From the NCBI GenBank assembly GCA_041690355.1, contig JAWLHK010000021.1, positions 19,043-83,042 of the forward strand: 64,000 bases of DNA, read 5' to 3'. Below, in pieces: positions 1-8,645 of this stretch (positions are counted from its first letter, which is position 1; every line of letters begins with the position of its first letter). The notes beneath the pieces were generated by a model that was not told the DNA's origin, did not search any database, and saw only the letters and a list, made by a program, of their open reading frames with translations. Source of the stretch: JAWLHK01 sp041690355 [NCBI: bacterium]. Lineage in GTDB: Bacteria; J088; JAWLBW01. A program made the translations under genes and the position numbers.

Positions 1-1
1 G

Positions 2-484
2 CGGCAGCAGGGGCGCGTTCTCGGCATTCGTGATGCGGACATGCCCGGCGATCTTCCGGCTTTCCGCCGTTATTTCGACGCCATGATCCGGGATCGGCTC
101 GAAGAGAACGAGGTGGTGGGCGATCTGCTTTCGCTGTCCCGCGAAGTGCCGAAGCCGCCGCAGCTCGCCCTGCTGCCCGACGCGGCCTGGGCGCGCATGT
201 ACGCCGTGGCCGGCCGCTGGTCGCGCGCGGCCACGCTCGGGACGCTCCCCTCGGCGTTCCGCCATAAGCTCGGCCTGCGGGCGACGGCGGCCGAACGCCT
301 CCAGTTCGAGACGCTCAAGGCGACCGCGCGCGCCGGGTATCGCTTCGTTCCCCCGCGGCACCGGTATCTTCCGGCCGCCTACCGCGCCCTGCGCGAAGCA
401 GGTGTTCTTACCGCAACGCGCGGAAAACGCCCGCCGATCAGCGACGCGCGGGGAGCAGCACCGGCGGCGTCTCGCCCACGATGA
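2..484 (+). CDS. DUF2236 (MpaB-like) oxygenase family protein, C-terminal part
   Basis: The frame is open from the window edge, so the gene is cut at its 5' end and only the last 160 or so residues are visible. The segment MPGDLPAFRRYFDAM followed by a Pro/Leu-rich helical stretch resembles the C-terminal half of DUF2236 proteins (mycofactocin-associated MpaB and latex-clearing-protein relatives), which are haem-binding oxygenase-like proteins. The internal Met at 41 is therefore probably not the start. The last 47 bases overlap the 3' end of the convergent SPFH lipoprotein gene, so the natural stop may be shared with an overlapping 3' UTR. The family call rests on motif recall; no haem ligand can be pointed to in this part. 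Confidence 0.65.
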   Translation, partial: RQQGRVLGIRDADMPGDLPAFRRYFDAMIRDRLEENEVVGDLLSLSREVPKPPQLALLPDAAWARMYAVAGRWSRAATLGTLPSAFRHKLGLRATAAERLQFETLKATARAGYRFVPPRHRYLPAAYRALREAGVLTATRGKRPPISDARGAAPAASRPR

Positions 485-1232
485 ACGTGCAGCCGCCGTT
501 GCCGCAGGCTTCGCGCTGCATCTTGATCGTCTCGAGCTGCAGAAACTGATCGGGCGACAGCTGCATGGCCTGCCGGTAGGCGTTGTCGGCGTCGGCCCGG
601 CTCTTCTCGGCCAGCTTGCGCGAGTCCTCGGCCAGCTTGCGCTGCACTTCGGTCAGCACGCGCTGCTGCTGAGCCGCCGTCTCGATGCGCTGGCTCTTGA
701 TGGAATCGGGCGGGTTCGCCTTGCCGACCGTCACCTGGATGAGCTTGACGGGAATCTTCGCCGAGCGGATGTATTCTTCCATCGAGCTCGACACTTCGTT
801 GTCGATGTCGTCGATGGCGGTCGTGTTGATGGCGGTCTCGTTCATGCCGTGTTTGCGCACGGCCTGGCGCACGCGGTTCGCGAACTCCTTCTCGACATTC
901 GAGACATACCAGTCGGGCCCGAATTCCTTGATGAGCCGCACCGAATCGGTGACTTGAAGTCGGATGATGGCGTCGAAGTCGAGGGGTACGCCGTCTGACG
1001 ACATCAGGTCGTCGAAGTGCACCGCATACTGCCGGGGGAGCATGTTCACGATGACGTGCTCGGTCGTGAACCAGACGTAGCGGCGGCCGGTGTGCACGAC
1101 GTCGTCACGAACCCCTTCGCTGCCGAAGAGAATCGGTTTGTCGATGAGCACCGCCTCCTGCCCCGGATCGGGGGCGATGCTGGAGCAGGCGGTGAGCAGC
1201 ATGACGAAGTACAGACCGGCAAAACGCGACAT
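438..1232 (-). CDS. SPFH/band-7-like lipoprotein
   Basis: A protein of about 264 residues starting MSRFAGLYF. The frame is open further upstream, but this Met puts the signal peptide at the N-terminus with lipobox LLTAC, so it should be lipidated and anchored in an envelope membrane. The body has the prohibitin/stomatin pattern: a beta-rich SPFH-like domain (about residues 30-160) and then a long Ala/Glu/Arg-rich coiled coil with RKLAEDSRKLAEKSRADAD (about 180-225). A C-terminal CGNGGC pair of cysteines follows. SPFH proteins oligomerise on membranes and scaffold proteases or transporters. Lipid anchoring in place of a transmembrane helix is unusual but not unique. No partner gene (NfeD, FtsH) is adjacent, so the role is open. 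Confidence 0.7.
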   Translation of the reverse strand: MSRFAGLYFVMLLTACSSIAPDPGQEAVLIDKPILFGSEGVRDDVVHTGRRYVWFTTEHVIVNMLPRQYAVHFDDLMSSDGVPLDFDAIIRLQVTDSVRLIKEFGPDWYVSNVEKEFANRVRQAVRKHGMNETAINTTAIDDIDNEVSSSMEEYIRSAKIPVKLIQVTVGKANPPDSIKSQRIETAAQQQRVLTEVQRKLAEDSRKLAEKSRADADNAYRQAMQLSPDQFLQLETIKMQREACGNGGCTFIVGETPPVLLPARR

Positions 1233-1410
1233 GGGCAGAACCTTGTGAGACCGGGAGAAGGAGATCACCTTACCCCACCGCGCCCCGGGCGACAAGGCGC
1301 CGGGAAGCCGGCGTGCCCACCGTTTTTCGACCCTCGCTATGGATTTCGGGACCCGATACCGATAGGCTCATAGGCGTCGAGCCCACGAGTCGACTCCAGT
1401 TTGCAATCGC

Positions 1411-3753
1411 ATGCAGAACGATCACGACCTCCCGCCTTCCCGAGAGTCCGAGCGCGACATCCATGCGCTCATTCTCGAAGCCGCCGACGTCGGCACCTGG
1501 GAATGGACGATTCCCGCCAACACCGTCAGATTCCGCGGCGTGCAGTGGAGGCTGATGGGTTTCGCATCCGTCGAGCAGGACGAGATCACCCTCGAGCAAA
1601 TCTTTGCGCGCATGCACCCTGAGGATCGGGAGCGGGTCGCCGCGAAGCTTCGCGATGCGCTCGAGGGTCGCAGGGACTACGAAGACGAATTTCGCATGGT
1701 CTGGCCCGACGGCAGCGTGCACTGGCTGCTCGGCAAGGGACGCACCGATTATGACGCCGAAGGCCGGCCCGTACGCATGCTCGGCGTGAACCTCGACATC
1801 ACCGAACGCCGGCGCACCGAAGAGGCGCTGACCGCCAGCGAGCGCGACCTGCAGGAGAGCCGCGAGCAGCTCGAACTGGCCATTCGCACGTCACGCATCG
1901 GATTCTACGACTGGAACATCCGCTCCGACCGCCTGACATTCAGCGACCAGATGCGGCGGGACTGGGGACTGCCCGAAGACACCGAGGGCTACACGCTCGA
2001 CGACGCGTTATCCCACATCCATCGCGACGACCGTGAGCGTGTCAACAATCTCATCCGGCAGGCCGTAGACGCGCGCGTACCGTACCATACGGAGTACCGG
2101 GTCGTGCAGCCCGGCGGCGACATCCGCTGGATCGAGGTCACCGGCACGGTCACGTACGATGAAGACAGAGTCCCCGTCCGATTTTTCGGGACCTCAGTCG
2201 ACATCACCGAACGGCGGGCGCTCGAAGAACTCCGCGTGAGGGCCGCCCAGCGGCTCGAGCGGTTCGCCGAAGCCATGCCCCAGATGGCGTTCATCGCCGA
2301 CGCCCAGGGAAATATCACCTATTTCAATCGGCGCCATTACGAGTATTTCGGTATCAAACCCGGCGAGAGCGAAGGGTGGCGCTGGAGAGATGCGTCCATC
2401 GTGCACCCCGACGACCTCGAACGCACCCTCGCCCGCTGGACGCAGAGCCTGCAGACGGGAGAACCCTATGAGATCGAATATCTCCTGCGGCGGCATGACG
2501 GCGCTTACCGCTGGCACCTCGGCCGCGCGGTGCCCGTCCGCGATGGACAGGGTGCCGTCGAACAGTGGTTCGGCACCAATACCGATATCGACGACCATAA
2601 GCGCAATGCGCTGGAAATCGACCGGTTGCTCAAAGCGGTCGAATACGAGAACAGCCGCTTCGAAGCCGTCATGCAGCAGATGCCCGCGGCGGTCATCATC
2701 GGCGAAGCCCCCTCGGGCAGGCTTCTGTTCTCGAACGACAAGATGTTCGAGGTCTGGGGGCACGACCTGATCCCGAGCTCGAACATCGAAGAGTATGGCA
2801 AGTGGGTCGGCTTCCATCCCGACGGCACGCGATACGAGGGTCATGAGTGGCCGCTGGCCCGCTCGATCGCCCGCGGCGAAGTCGTCACCAACGAAGACGT
2901 CGACATCCTGCGCGGCGACGGCAAACGCGCCGTGCTGCGTTTGAGCTCGACGCCGATTCGCGATCGCGCCGGACACATCATGGCGGGCGTCGTCATCTGC
3001 CAGGACGTGACGGAGCTGGTCGAGGCCATCCGCAGCCGCGACGACTTCCTTTCAATCTGCTCTCACGAGCTGAAAACCCCCTTGACGACCTTGAGCCTGC
3101 TGACCCAGTCGTCCCGGCGCGGCATCGCGCGCGGAAATCCGAAGGTTTTCTCGCCCGAAAACGTGCACAGCATGCTCGAGCAGACCGAACGCCAGGTCGA
3201 CCGCCTTGCCCGCCTGGTCAATGATATGCTCGACGTTTCGCGGATCCGCGGGGGCAAACTGCACCTGGAGATGCAACCGGTCAACCTGTGCGATCTGGTG
3301 CGCGGCGCCGTCGACAAACTGCGCCCTTTGCTGCGCGCCGCGGGAGGCGACCCTGATTTGTCGCTCTGTGAAACCGCCTGGTGTGCGGGCGACCCCTTTC
3401 GACTCGAGCAGGTTGTCGTCAATCTCCTGACCAACGCAGCCCGCTACGGAAAAGGCAGGCCGGCGTCGATCGCGGTGCGGACCGACGGGAATTCGGTTTT
3501 CATCAGCGTGCGCGATGCGGGCATCGGTATCTCGAAGGATGATCAGGAGCGAATCTTCGACCGATTCGAACGCGTGGTCTCTCGAACCGAACTCTCGGGC
3601 CTCGGGCTCGGCCTCTACATCTCGAAACAGATCGTCGACAGTCATGGGGGAACCATAAGCGTGCAGAGCGAACCGGGCCGCGGTTCGACGTTCGAGGTTC
3701 GACTGCCGGCCATCCCTCCCCCACCCGCCGACGTCGCGGCGCCGCCCGTATGA
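1411..3753 (+). CDS. multi-PAS sensor histidine kinase
   Basis: A 780-residue cytosolic hybrid-free kinase with no signal peptide or membrane segment. It has four PAS/PAC units (about residues 15-140, 150-270, 275-400, 410-530). The first three end in the typical PAC motif (GVNLDITERR, GTSVDITERR, GTNTDIDDHK), and the fourth ends GVVICQDVTE. They are followed by HisKA with the phosphoacceptor in SHELKTPLTTLS (about 545) and an HATPase_c domain with an N-box (LTNAARYG), DAGIGIS and GLGLGLYISK. The stop overlaps the start of the next gene (ATGA), a lone receiver, so the two form a translationally coupled two-component pair. Signal and output are unknown. The arrangement matches the second module at 56.6-59.0 kb in the opposite orientation. 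Confidence 0.95.
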   Translation: MQNDHDLPPSRESERDIHALILEAADVGTWEWTIPANTVRFRGVQWRLMGFASVEQDEITLEQIFARMHPEDRERVAAKLRDALEGRRDYEDEFRMVWPDGSVHWLLGKGRTDYDAEGRPVRMLGVNLDITERRRTEEALTASERDLQESREQLELAIRTSRIGFYDWNIRSDRLTFSDQMRRDWGLPEDTEGYTLDDALSHIHRDDRERVNNLIRQAVDARVPYHTEYRVVQPGGDIRWIEVTGTVTYDEDRVPVRFFGTSVDITERRALEELRVRAAQRLERFAEAMPQMAFIADAQGNITYFNRRHYEYFGIKPGESEGWRWRDASIVHPDDLERTLARWTQSLQTGEPYEIEYLLRRHDGAYRWHLGRAVPVRDGQGAVEQWFGTNTDIDDHKRNALEIDRLLKAVEYENSRFEAVMQQMPAAVIIGEAPSGRLLFSNDKMFEVWGHDLIPSSNIEEYGKWVGFHPDGTRYEGHEWPLARSIARGEVVTNEDVDILRGDGKRAVLRLSSTPIRDRAGHIMAGVVICQDVTELVEAIRSRDDFLSICSHELKTPLTTLSLLTQSSRRGIARGNPKVFSPENVHSMLEQTERQVDRLARLVNDMLDVSRIRGGKLHLEMQPVNLCDLVRGAVDKLRPLLRAAGGDPDLSLCETAWCAGDPFRLEQVVVNLLTNAARYGKGRPASIAVRTDGNSVFISVRDAGIGISKDDQERIFDRFERVVSRTELSGLGLGLYISKQIVDSHGGTISVQSEPGRGSTFEVRLPAIPPPPADVAAPPV

Positions 3754-4148
3754 CTGCCCGAACCATCCTCTGTGTCGAGGACGACCCCGATATCCTGCAC
3801 TACATGACGCTTGTGCTCGAGGAGGAAGGATACCGCGTTCTCCAGGCCGCCAACGGCCGCATCGCATACGATCTGCTGCGCCGGCTGCCCCCCGCCGAAT
3901 ATCCCGACTGCATCCTGCTCGATCTGATGATGCCCGAGATGAACGGACGCGAACTGCTTGCGCGATTGCAGGCAGAGCGCCCCGGCGATCTGGCGCGGAT
4001 ACCGGTCATCCTCGTCACGGCCGAGGGGCGCCCCGAAGAGAATCCTGCGGGCCTCGGTGAACGGCATAGCAAGATCAGCAAGCCGATGAACCTGGAGACG
4101 CTTCTCGCCGTCGTCGCCCGCCAATCGTCCGGAGACTTCGACTCCTAA
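3750..4148 (+). CDS. single-domain response regulator (receiver only)
   Basis: A 132-residue CheY-like receiver with the acidic pair in CVEDDPDIL, phospho-Asp in ILLDLMMPEMNG, Thr in ILVTAEG and the conserved Lys in SKISKPMN. There is no DNA-binding or enzymatic output domain, so it must act through protein contact or as a phosphorelay intermediate. Its ATG overlaps the kinase stop by four bases, which argues that the kinase is its cognate phosphodonor. Downstream lies the heptad/hairpin composite repeat. Confidence 0.93.
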   Translation: MTARTILCVEDDPDILHYMTLVLEEEGYRVLQAANGRIAYDLLRRLPPAEYPDCILLDLMMPEMNGRELLARLQAERPGDLARIPVILVTAEGRPEENPAGLGERHSKISKPMNLETLLAVVARQSSGDFDS

Positions 4149-4179
4149 CACGCCGAGCGGGGGGCCTGCTCTCTTGCGG

Positions 4180-4304
4180 AAATTCGTCACTCGTCACGGG
4201 GTGAAGCGCCAAGCGCCAAGCGCTGAGCGCCAACGAGGCAAGGGCAAAGTGTTCCAAGGTTCTTGCCGAAAATCGTCAATCGAAAATCGTCAATCGTCAA
4301 TTTC
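4180..4304. repeat. composite heptad-array/hairpin repeat (copy A)
   Basis: In order: two ACTCGTC-type heptads (ATTCGTC, ACTCGTC), four AGCGCCA-type heptads from 4204, a hairpin with GGCAAG/CTTGCC arms (about 4237-4267), and AATCGTC-type heptads to 4304. Bases 4204-4267 match 53701-53764 with only two differences. It lies between the receiver gene and the HMA-like gene and has no coding potential that I trust. Confidence 0.8.
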
Positions 4305-4310
4305 TCTGAC

Positions 4311-4339
4311 TTGCCCCCACCGCCCGGCCCCGGCATAAT
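4311..4339 (+). promoter_or_regulatory. candidate sigma-70 promoter for the HMA-like gene
   Basis: TTGCCC (4311-4316), a 17-bp spacer and CATAAT (4334-4339). The expected start of transcription is about 25 bases before the ATG at 4371. It sits immediately after the heptad composite. Confidence 0.4.
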
Positions 4340-4370
4340 ATTCGTTTACCGTTCTCACTCGGGACTTTTC

Positions 4371-4982
4371 ATGGCCACGCGCACCGCATACGCATACGCC
4401 CAAGGGATGCTCGAACCGCTCGACCGCGAGTACTTCAAGAACACGCTCCGCTTTCTGCCCGGGGTCGCCGGCGTCGGCGCCATCGGCACGCCGAGCCTCC
4501 CCGCCCCGGCCGGCGCCTCGCTCGGCTACGAAGTGCGCTTCGATCCGGCCAAGGTGTCGGTGGAAGAGATCCAGAAGCGCCTGATCGAGCGCGGCTTCCG
4601 TGTCGCCGCCGTGCAGGACGCCGGCGCCGACACGGCCCCCGCCAAGGTCACCGCCACGCCCGTGCAGGACATCTACTCGCCCGTGGCCCCGAACGGCACG
4701 AAGGAAGTCCTCTTCCGCGTCGAAGGGCTGGTCACGATTCTCGACGTGCGCCGCATTCGCGAAGCGCTCGACGGAACCCCCGGCATTCTCGGCTTCTTCT
4801 CGATGGTCTCCGAAGCCGCCGACGAACCGTGGGCGGGCGACACCGGCCTCGTCGACGTGCAGTACGACGCCGCCCGCCTCACCGAGCATCAGCTCAAAGA
4901 TCTGATCGAGCGCGTGCAGGGGCTCAAGGTCACGACCTGGAAGTTTCTCCCGAACAACCTGAACTTCCCCTTTCCCCTCTGA
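4371..4982 (+). CDS. tandem ferredoxin-fold (HMA-like) protein without CxxC
   Basis: The start is placed at MATRTAYAYAQG because the frame upstream runs through repeat DNA. The product is 203 residues. Two similar alpha/beta halves (about residues 20-85 and 105-190) each show the pattern of HMA/ferredoxin-like domains: a strand, a helix with LPGVAGV or LDGTPGILG, then YEVRFDPAKVSVEEIQKRL or VDVQYDAARLTEHQLKDL. The metal-binding CxxC of copper or mercury chaperones is absent from both, so metal binding is doubtful and a protein-contact role is more likely. It converges on the rhodanese gene across 43 bases. Confidence 0.6.
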   Translation: MATRTAYAYAQGMLEPLDREYFKNTLRFLPGVAGVGAIGTPSLPAPAGASLGYEVRFDPAKVSVEEIQKRLIERGFRVAAVQDAGADTAPAKVTATPVQDIYSPVAPNGTKEVLFRVEGLVTILDVRRIREALDGTPGILGFFSMVSEAADEPWAGDTGLVDVQYDAARLTEHQLKDLIERVQGLKVTTWKFLPNNLNFPFPL

Positions 4983-5025
4983 TTCCGCCCCTGCGCGGAA
5001 TTCCGCTGTCCATTCCGGCCGGCAG

Positions 5026-5778
5026 CTACTCGAGCGCCTGCGTGCGCTCGAGAAACTCGGGCCATCCTCCGGGAAACTGGTAGATCCGCTTCACGCCAAG
5101 CTCCGAGAGCCGGCGCGCCGCCTTGCGGCTGATCCCGCAGCCCGCCCCGTCGCAGTACGCGATCACCGGCCGGTTGCCGAGCAGCTTGGCCCACGGCGAC
5201 TTCTCGAGCCGCTTCAACGCGAGCATCGATTCCGGAGCCGGTTCGGCGCCCGGGATGTGACCGGCCGCGAACGCCTCGGCATCGCGGAAATCCAGAACGT
5301 ACGGCCGCTCGCGCACGAGCATCTCCCATACGCCGTCCCATTCGATTTCCAGATAGCCACCGCTGAAGGCCAACCATCCTTCGATCCCGGCCGGGTAGAT
5401 GGAGACGCGGCCCCCGTTGCGCGCCTGCACGTCGGCGGCCAGTTCGACGAGCGCGAGCGTCGGCAACCCGTAGAGCACGATGGAGCGCGCCGGCGGCTGC
5501 GTGAGCAGGGCGAGCCGCTTCTTCGCGACCGTCCCGCCGTCCCACGGCACGCTCGCGGCCAGGGGCAGATGCCCGCGGACGAACTCCCCGGCCGGACGCA
5601 GATCGACGATCAGCAGATTGCCGTCCTTCTCGAGCAGCGCGGCCAGATCGACCGAATCGATGGACGGCCGGCTCTCTTCGGCGCGCGCCGCGCCGCCCGC
5701 GGCCGTCAAGAGCAGCCCCCCGGCGACGGCCGCAGAAAATGCCCGTTGGGTGAACGCAGAAAAGGACCGCATCGTCAT
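5026..5778 (-). CDS. exported tandem rhodanese-domain protein
   Basis: The start is set at MTMRSFSAF, whose ATG overlaps the dtd stop (ATGA); an ATG two codons later is equally possible. A signal peptide ends around GGAARAEE, so the protein is periplasmic. Two rhodanese domains follow (about residues 40-135 and 150-245). The second carries the catalytic-loop cysteine in IAYCDGAGCG. The first has IVLYGLP in that position and lacks the cysteine, as in classical two-domain sulfurtransferases where only the C-terminal domain is active. It is the last gene of a minus-strand unit with dtd and the small LSm-like protein. The substrate (thiosulfate, mercaptopyruvate or a persulfide) cannot be told from the sequence. 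Confidence 0.85.
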   Translation of the reverse strand: MTMRSFSAFTQRAFSAAVAGGLLLTAAGGAARAEESRPSIDSVDLAALLEKDGNLLIVDLRPAGEFVRGHLPLAASVPWDGGTVAKKRLALLTQPPARSIVLYGLPTLALVELAADVQARNGGRVSIYPAGIEGWLAFSGGYLEIEWDGVWEMLVRERPYVLDFRDAEAFAAGHIPGAEPAPESMLALKRLEKSPWAKLLGNRPVIAYCDGAGCGISRKAARRLSELGVKRIYQFPGGWPEFLERTQALE

Positions 5779-6215
5779 GCCTCCAGGCGAAAGGTAACGG
5801 GACCATCGTTCCACAGCCGCACGTCCATGTGCGCGCCGAACTCGCCGGTTTCGACGCGCAACCCGCGCGCGCGCAGGGCGGCGATGACCCGCTCGTACAA
5901 TTCGCGCGCCTGCTCGGGCGGCGCGGTCGGACCATAGTCCGGGCGCCGGCCCTTGCGCGTGTCGGCCCCGAGCGTGAACTGACTCACGACCAGAACCGCC
6001 GCGTCGCCGGCTTCCTCGGCGCTTCGCCCCGGACGCCCCGAGTCATCGGGAAACAGGCGCCACGTGGCGATGCGCTCGGCCATCCGGTCGGCCTGCGCGG
6101 GGCCGTCTTCGGCCAGGACGGCGAGAAAGACCAGCATCCCGCCGCCGATCGAACCGACCGTGCGCTCACCCACCGTGACCGAGGCCTCCCGAACCCGCTG
6201 CAGCAGCGCGATCAC
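5775..6215 (-). CDS. dtd: D-aminoacyl-tRNA deacylase
   Basis: A 146-residue DTD-fold enzyme that hydrolyses D-amino acids (and Gly from mischarged tRNA-Ala) from tRNA. Family motifs are clear: MIALLQRVREASVTV at the N-terminus, SQFTLGADTRKGRRPDYGPT in the middle, and NDGPVTF at the C-terminus (the NGPVT motif with one substitution). The start codon is GTG and overlaps the stop of the upstream 122-residue gene. The 3' end overlaps the rhodanese start, so all three genes are probably cotranscribed and coupled. Confidence 0.93.
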   Translation of the reverse strand: MIALLQRVREASVTVGERTVGSIGGGMLVFLAVLAEDGPAQADRMAERIATWRLFPDDSGRPGRSAEEAGDAAVLVVSQFTLGADTRKGRRPDYGPTAPPEQARELYERVIAALRARGLRVETGEFGAHMDVRLWNDGPVTFRLEA

Positions 6216-6580
6216 GACCCATTCTCCGGGTCGCCGGTCACCCTGCCGGTTGCGCGTTCCGGCGCTTCACCCTTGTCGTCGGCCGCGCCGTCGGCGGCCG
6301 ATTCCACCTGCGCGTTTCCGGTTCCGGCGGGGGCGTTCTCCCGCACCCAGTCGGGCGTGAATTCGTCTGCATCGACGTCTTCGATGATTTCGATCTCGAG
6401 CTGCCGCGGGTCGACCTCGCGGATACCGATCACCCGCTCGAGGGGCACGGTAATCCAACGGCTTTCGGTTTTGAGGATGACGTCGTCTTCGTTCACCTCG
6501 ATGAGGGTGCCGAAGTATCGCGTTCCGTTCCCCTCGACGCAGACGAACTTGCGGATCAATTCGGTGACGGGATTGCGCAT
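6212..6580 (-). CDS. small LSm/SH3-barrel-like conserved protein
   Basis: A 122-residue protein. The first 75 residues are beta-rich (MRNPVTELIRKFVCVEGNG, GTLIEVNEDDVILKTE, WITVPLERVIGIREV) and read like a small LSm/Hfq-like or SH3-like barrel. The tail is acidic and low in complexity (DVDADEF to DDKGEAPERATG). There is no catalytic motif. It is first in the unit with dtd and the rhodanese, overlapping dtd by four bases. I do not recognise a named family, and RNA or peptide binding is only inference from the fold impression. Confidence 0.65.
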   Translation of the reverse strand: MRNPVTELIRKFVCVEGNGTRYFGTLIEVNEDDVILKTESRWITVPLERVIGIREVDPRQLEIEIIEDVDADEFTPDWVRENAPAGTGNAQVESAADGAADDKGEAPERATGRVTGDPENGS

Positions 6581-6645
6581 GAGCGCATCATTCTACCAAA
6601 GCCCGCCGCAGGCCGGGAATCGGGCCGGCACGCCTACCGACCGGT

Positions 6646-6674
6646 TTGCTTTTTACCGGGGGGTGGACTAAGAT
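6646..6674 (+). promoter_or_regulatory. candidate sigma-70 promoter for the acyltransferase-epimerase pair
   Basis: TTGCTT (6646-6651), a 17-bp spacer and TAAGAT (6669-6674). This leaves about 20 bases of leader before the ATG at 6700 and supports that start over the upstream in-frame Met at 6646, which would lie inside the promoter. Confidence 0.45.
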
Positions 6675-6699
6675 ACTTCTTTCCTCTCCCGATACATCT

Positions 6700-7530
6700 A
6701 TGGCGCTCTACGAGAAGGTTCTCAACCCGGACGAAATCGCCCGCATCGAAAGACTACGCATTGACGACCTCGGGTTCGGCTACGACAAGTTCGGCGCCCA
6801 CCGCGAGACCCTCTTCAATACGTATTCGGTCGTCAAGCCGTTCTACGACAAGTACTTCCGGGTCGAGAGTTTCGGCCACGAGAACATTCCCCTCAAGGGC
6901 CGCGCCATACTTGCGTCGAACCACAGCGGCACCCTGCCGCTCGACGGCATGATGATCGCCATCGACATCTTTCAGCGGCTCGAGCAGCCGCGCCTCATGC
7001 GGGCCGTCGTCGATCGCTTCGCCGCCGCGCTCCCTTTCGTGGGCACCTTTCTGCAGCGCTGCGGGCAGGTCATCGGCACGCGCCGGAATTTTCAGGAGCT
7101 GCTCGAGTCAGACGAGATGGTCGTCGTCTTTCCCGAAGGGGCCAAGGCGCTCGGCAAGCTGTACAAGGACCGCTACCGCCTCTACCCGTTCAACATGGGC
7201 TTCGTCGAGCTGTCGCTGCAGCACCGCGCACCGATCATTCCCGTGGCCGTCATCGGCGCCGAAGAGCAGATGCCGGTGCTCGCCGACATCAAGCCGCTGG
7301 CGAAGGCCCTCGGGTTTCCCTACGTCCCGATCACGCCGACGATTCTGCCCATCCCCTTTCCCACGCACTACCGCATCTACTACGGCAAGCCGCTGCACTA
7401 TTACAGCCAGTTCGCCGAAGACACGATCCAGTCGCCCGAGATGGTGCGCGAGCTCGCCCGCGATGTGCAGGAGCAGGTGCAGCAGATGATCGACATCGGC
7501 CTGGCCGAGCGCAAGGGGGTGTTCCTGTGA
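6700..7530 (+). CDS. PlsC-family lysophospholipid acyltransferase
   Basis: A 276-residue acyltransferase starting MALYEKVLN. It has the HX4D catalytic block (NHSGTLPLDG, about residue 80), a second block with GQVIGTRRNF, and the third block VVVFPEGAKALGK. The call is glycerolipid acyl transfer from acyl-CoA or acyl-ACP to a lysophospholipid or similar acceptor. No membrane helix is obvious, so it is likely a peripheral membrane enzyme. Its stop overlaps the start of the NAD-dependent epimerase gene (GTGA), so the pair is one transcript. Linked function, for instance a dedicated glycolipid or envelope lipid, is inference from that coupling. Confidence 0.87.
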   Translation: MALYEKVLNPDEIARIERLRIDDLGFGYDKFGAHRETLFNTYSVVKPFYDKYFRVESFGHENIPLKGRAILASNHSGTLPLDGMMIAIDIFQRLEQPRLMRAVVDRFAAALPFVGTFLQRCGQVIGTRRNFQELLESDEMVVVFPEGAKALGKLYKDRYRLYPFNMGFVELSLQHRAPIIPVAVIGAEEQMPVLADIKPLAKALGFPYVPITPTILPIPFPTHYRIYYGKPLHYYSQFAEDTIQSPEMVRELARDVQEQVQQMIDIGLAERKGVFL

Positions 7531-8507
7531 ACGAGCGTACCGCCCCCGGCCGCACCCACCGGCACCGCAACGTCCTCATCACCGGCGTCACCGGCACCAT
7601 CGGCCGCCAGCTGGCCCATCATCTCTACTTCGACAAGAACGTGGGAACGATCGTCGGCATCGCCAAGGACGAGCGCCCCTACTACTTCGACGAATACGAT
7701 CCGAAGAAGTTCATTTACAGCCAGGTCGACATCACGCGCGGCCGCGAGCTGAGCAACCTGTTCTTCTCCGACGCGTTCAAGGACGCGCAGATCAACACGG
7801 TCGTCCACCTCGCCTTTCAGAACCAGCCTTCGCAGCACGGGCCCCGCTCTCACGAGCTCAACGTCGTGGGGACGAAGAACATGCTCGAGAAGTGCATCGA
7901 GACGCCGGGCATCAGCAAGTTCATCTTCAAGAGCAGCGGCATCGTCTACCGCGTGCTGCCCCACGGCGACGTCGTGCTCGACGAAGAGAGCGATCTGAAC
8001 TTCGACTCCGAAGCGAACCAGTGGGTCAAAGACCGCGTCGACGCCGACATGCTCTGCCGCAGCCGCATGGACAACCGCAAGGTCGACATCGTCGTGCTGC
8101 GCTTCTCGAACATCGTCGGCCGCAACGTGCACTCGCAGATCAACGAATATCTGCAGAGCCGCGTGGCCGTGAAGGTGGCCGGCTTCGACCCGATGATCAA
8201 CCTCATCGACGTCAAGGACGTCATCCAGGCCATCCGGCAGTCGATGGAGCGCAAGGCGCGCGGCGTCTACAACATCGTCGGCCGCGACACGGCGCCCCTC
8301 TCGGTGTTCGCGCGGCAGGCAGGCGCGCGCCTCATGTCGCTGCCGGCGCCGGTCATCGGTCCGGTGAACACCCTGCAGCGCCGCCTGGGCATCACGACCT
8401 ACGACTACCGGGTCGACAAGAGCCGCCTGCACTTCCAGGCGCTGCTCGACGGCCGCAAGGCCACGCGCGAGCTCGGCTACGAGCCGAAGCACCACGTGGA
8501 GTTCTGA
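7527..8507 (+). CDS. NAD-dependent epimerase/dehydratase (extended SDR)
   Basis: A 326-residue extended SDR. It has a Rossmann dinucleotide site TGVTGTIGRQLAHHL near residue 17 and VVHLAFQNQPSQHG. A lone Y in SSGIVYRVLPHG replaces the usual YxxxK context, so the reaction type (epimerase, dehydratase or reductase) is uncertain. The GTG start overlaps the acyltransferase stop. The C-terminal half (PMINLIDVKDVIQAI) matches the substrate-domain region of this superfamily. It ends convergently with gmk, separated by heptad and 12-mer repeats and a hairpin. Confidence 0.88.
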   Translation: MNERTAPGRTHRHRNVLITGVTGTIGRQLAHHLYFDKNVGTIVGIAKDERPYYFDEYDPKKFIYSQVDITRGRELSNLFFSDAFKDAQINTVVHLAFQNQPSQHGPRSHELNVVGTKNMLEKCIETPGISKFIFKSSGIVYRVLPHGDVVLDEESDLNFDSEANQWVKDRVDADMLCRSRMDNRKVDIVVLRFSNIVGRNVHSQINEYLQSRVAVKVAGFDPMINLIDVKDVIQAIRQSMERKARGVYNIVGRDTAPLSVFARQAGARLMSLPAPVIGPVNTLQRRLGITTYDYRVDKSRLHFQALLDGRKATRELGYEPKHHVEF

Positions 8508-8515
8508 GCGGAATT

Positions 8516-8625
8516 CCTGATTCCTGATTCTTGATTCCTGAGAAGCAAGGACGGGGAACTCAGCCTCTTCAGACTCCGTTGCGGACTCGTCTTCGGACTC
8601 CTCTTCGGGTCCCCCTTCGGGGGAC
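8516..8625. repeat. CCTGATT heptads, 12-bp tandem units and hairpin between convergent genes
   Basis: CCTGATT, CCTGATT, CTTGATT, CCTGAG at 8516-8542 are followed by AAGCAAGGACGGGG (the core seen in other composites). Next come about four 12-bp units of the type ACTCnTCTTCGG (8571-8610) and a perfect 7-bp hairpin GTCCCCC/GGGGGAC at 8609-8625 with a 3-base loop. There is no T-run. The hairpin may still serve as a shared 3' end structure for the epimerase and gmk transcripts. Confidence 0.75.
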
Positions 8626-8645
8626 GACAGGGGGGCTTCCAGCGG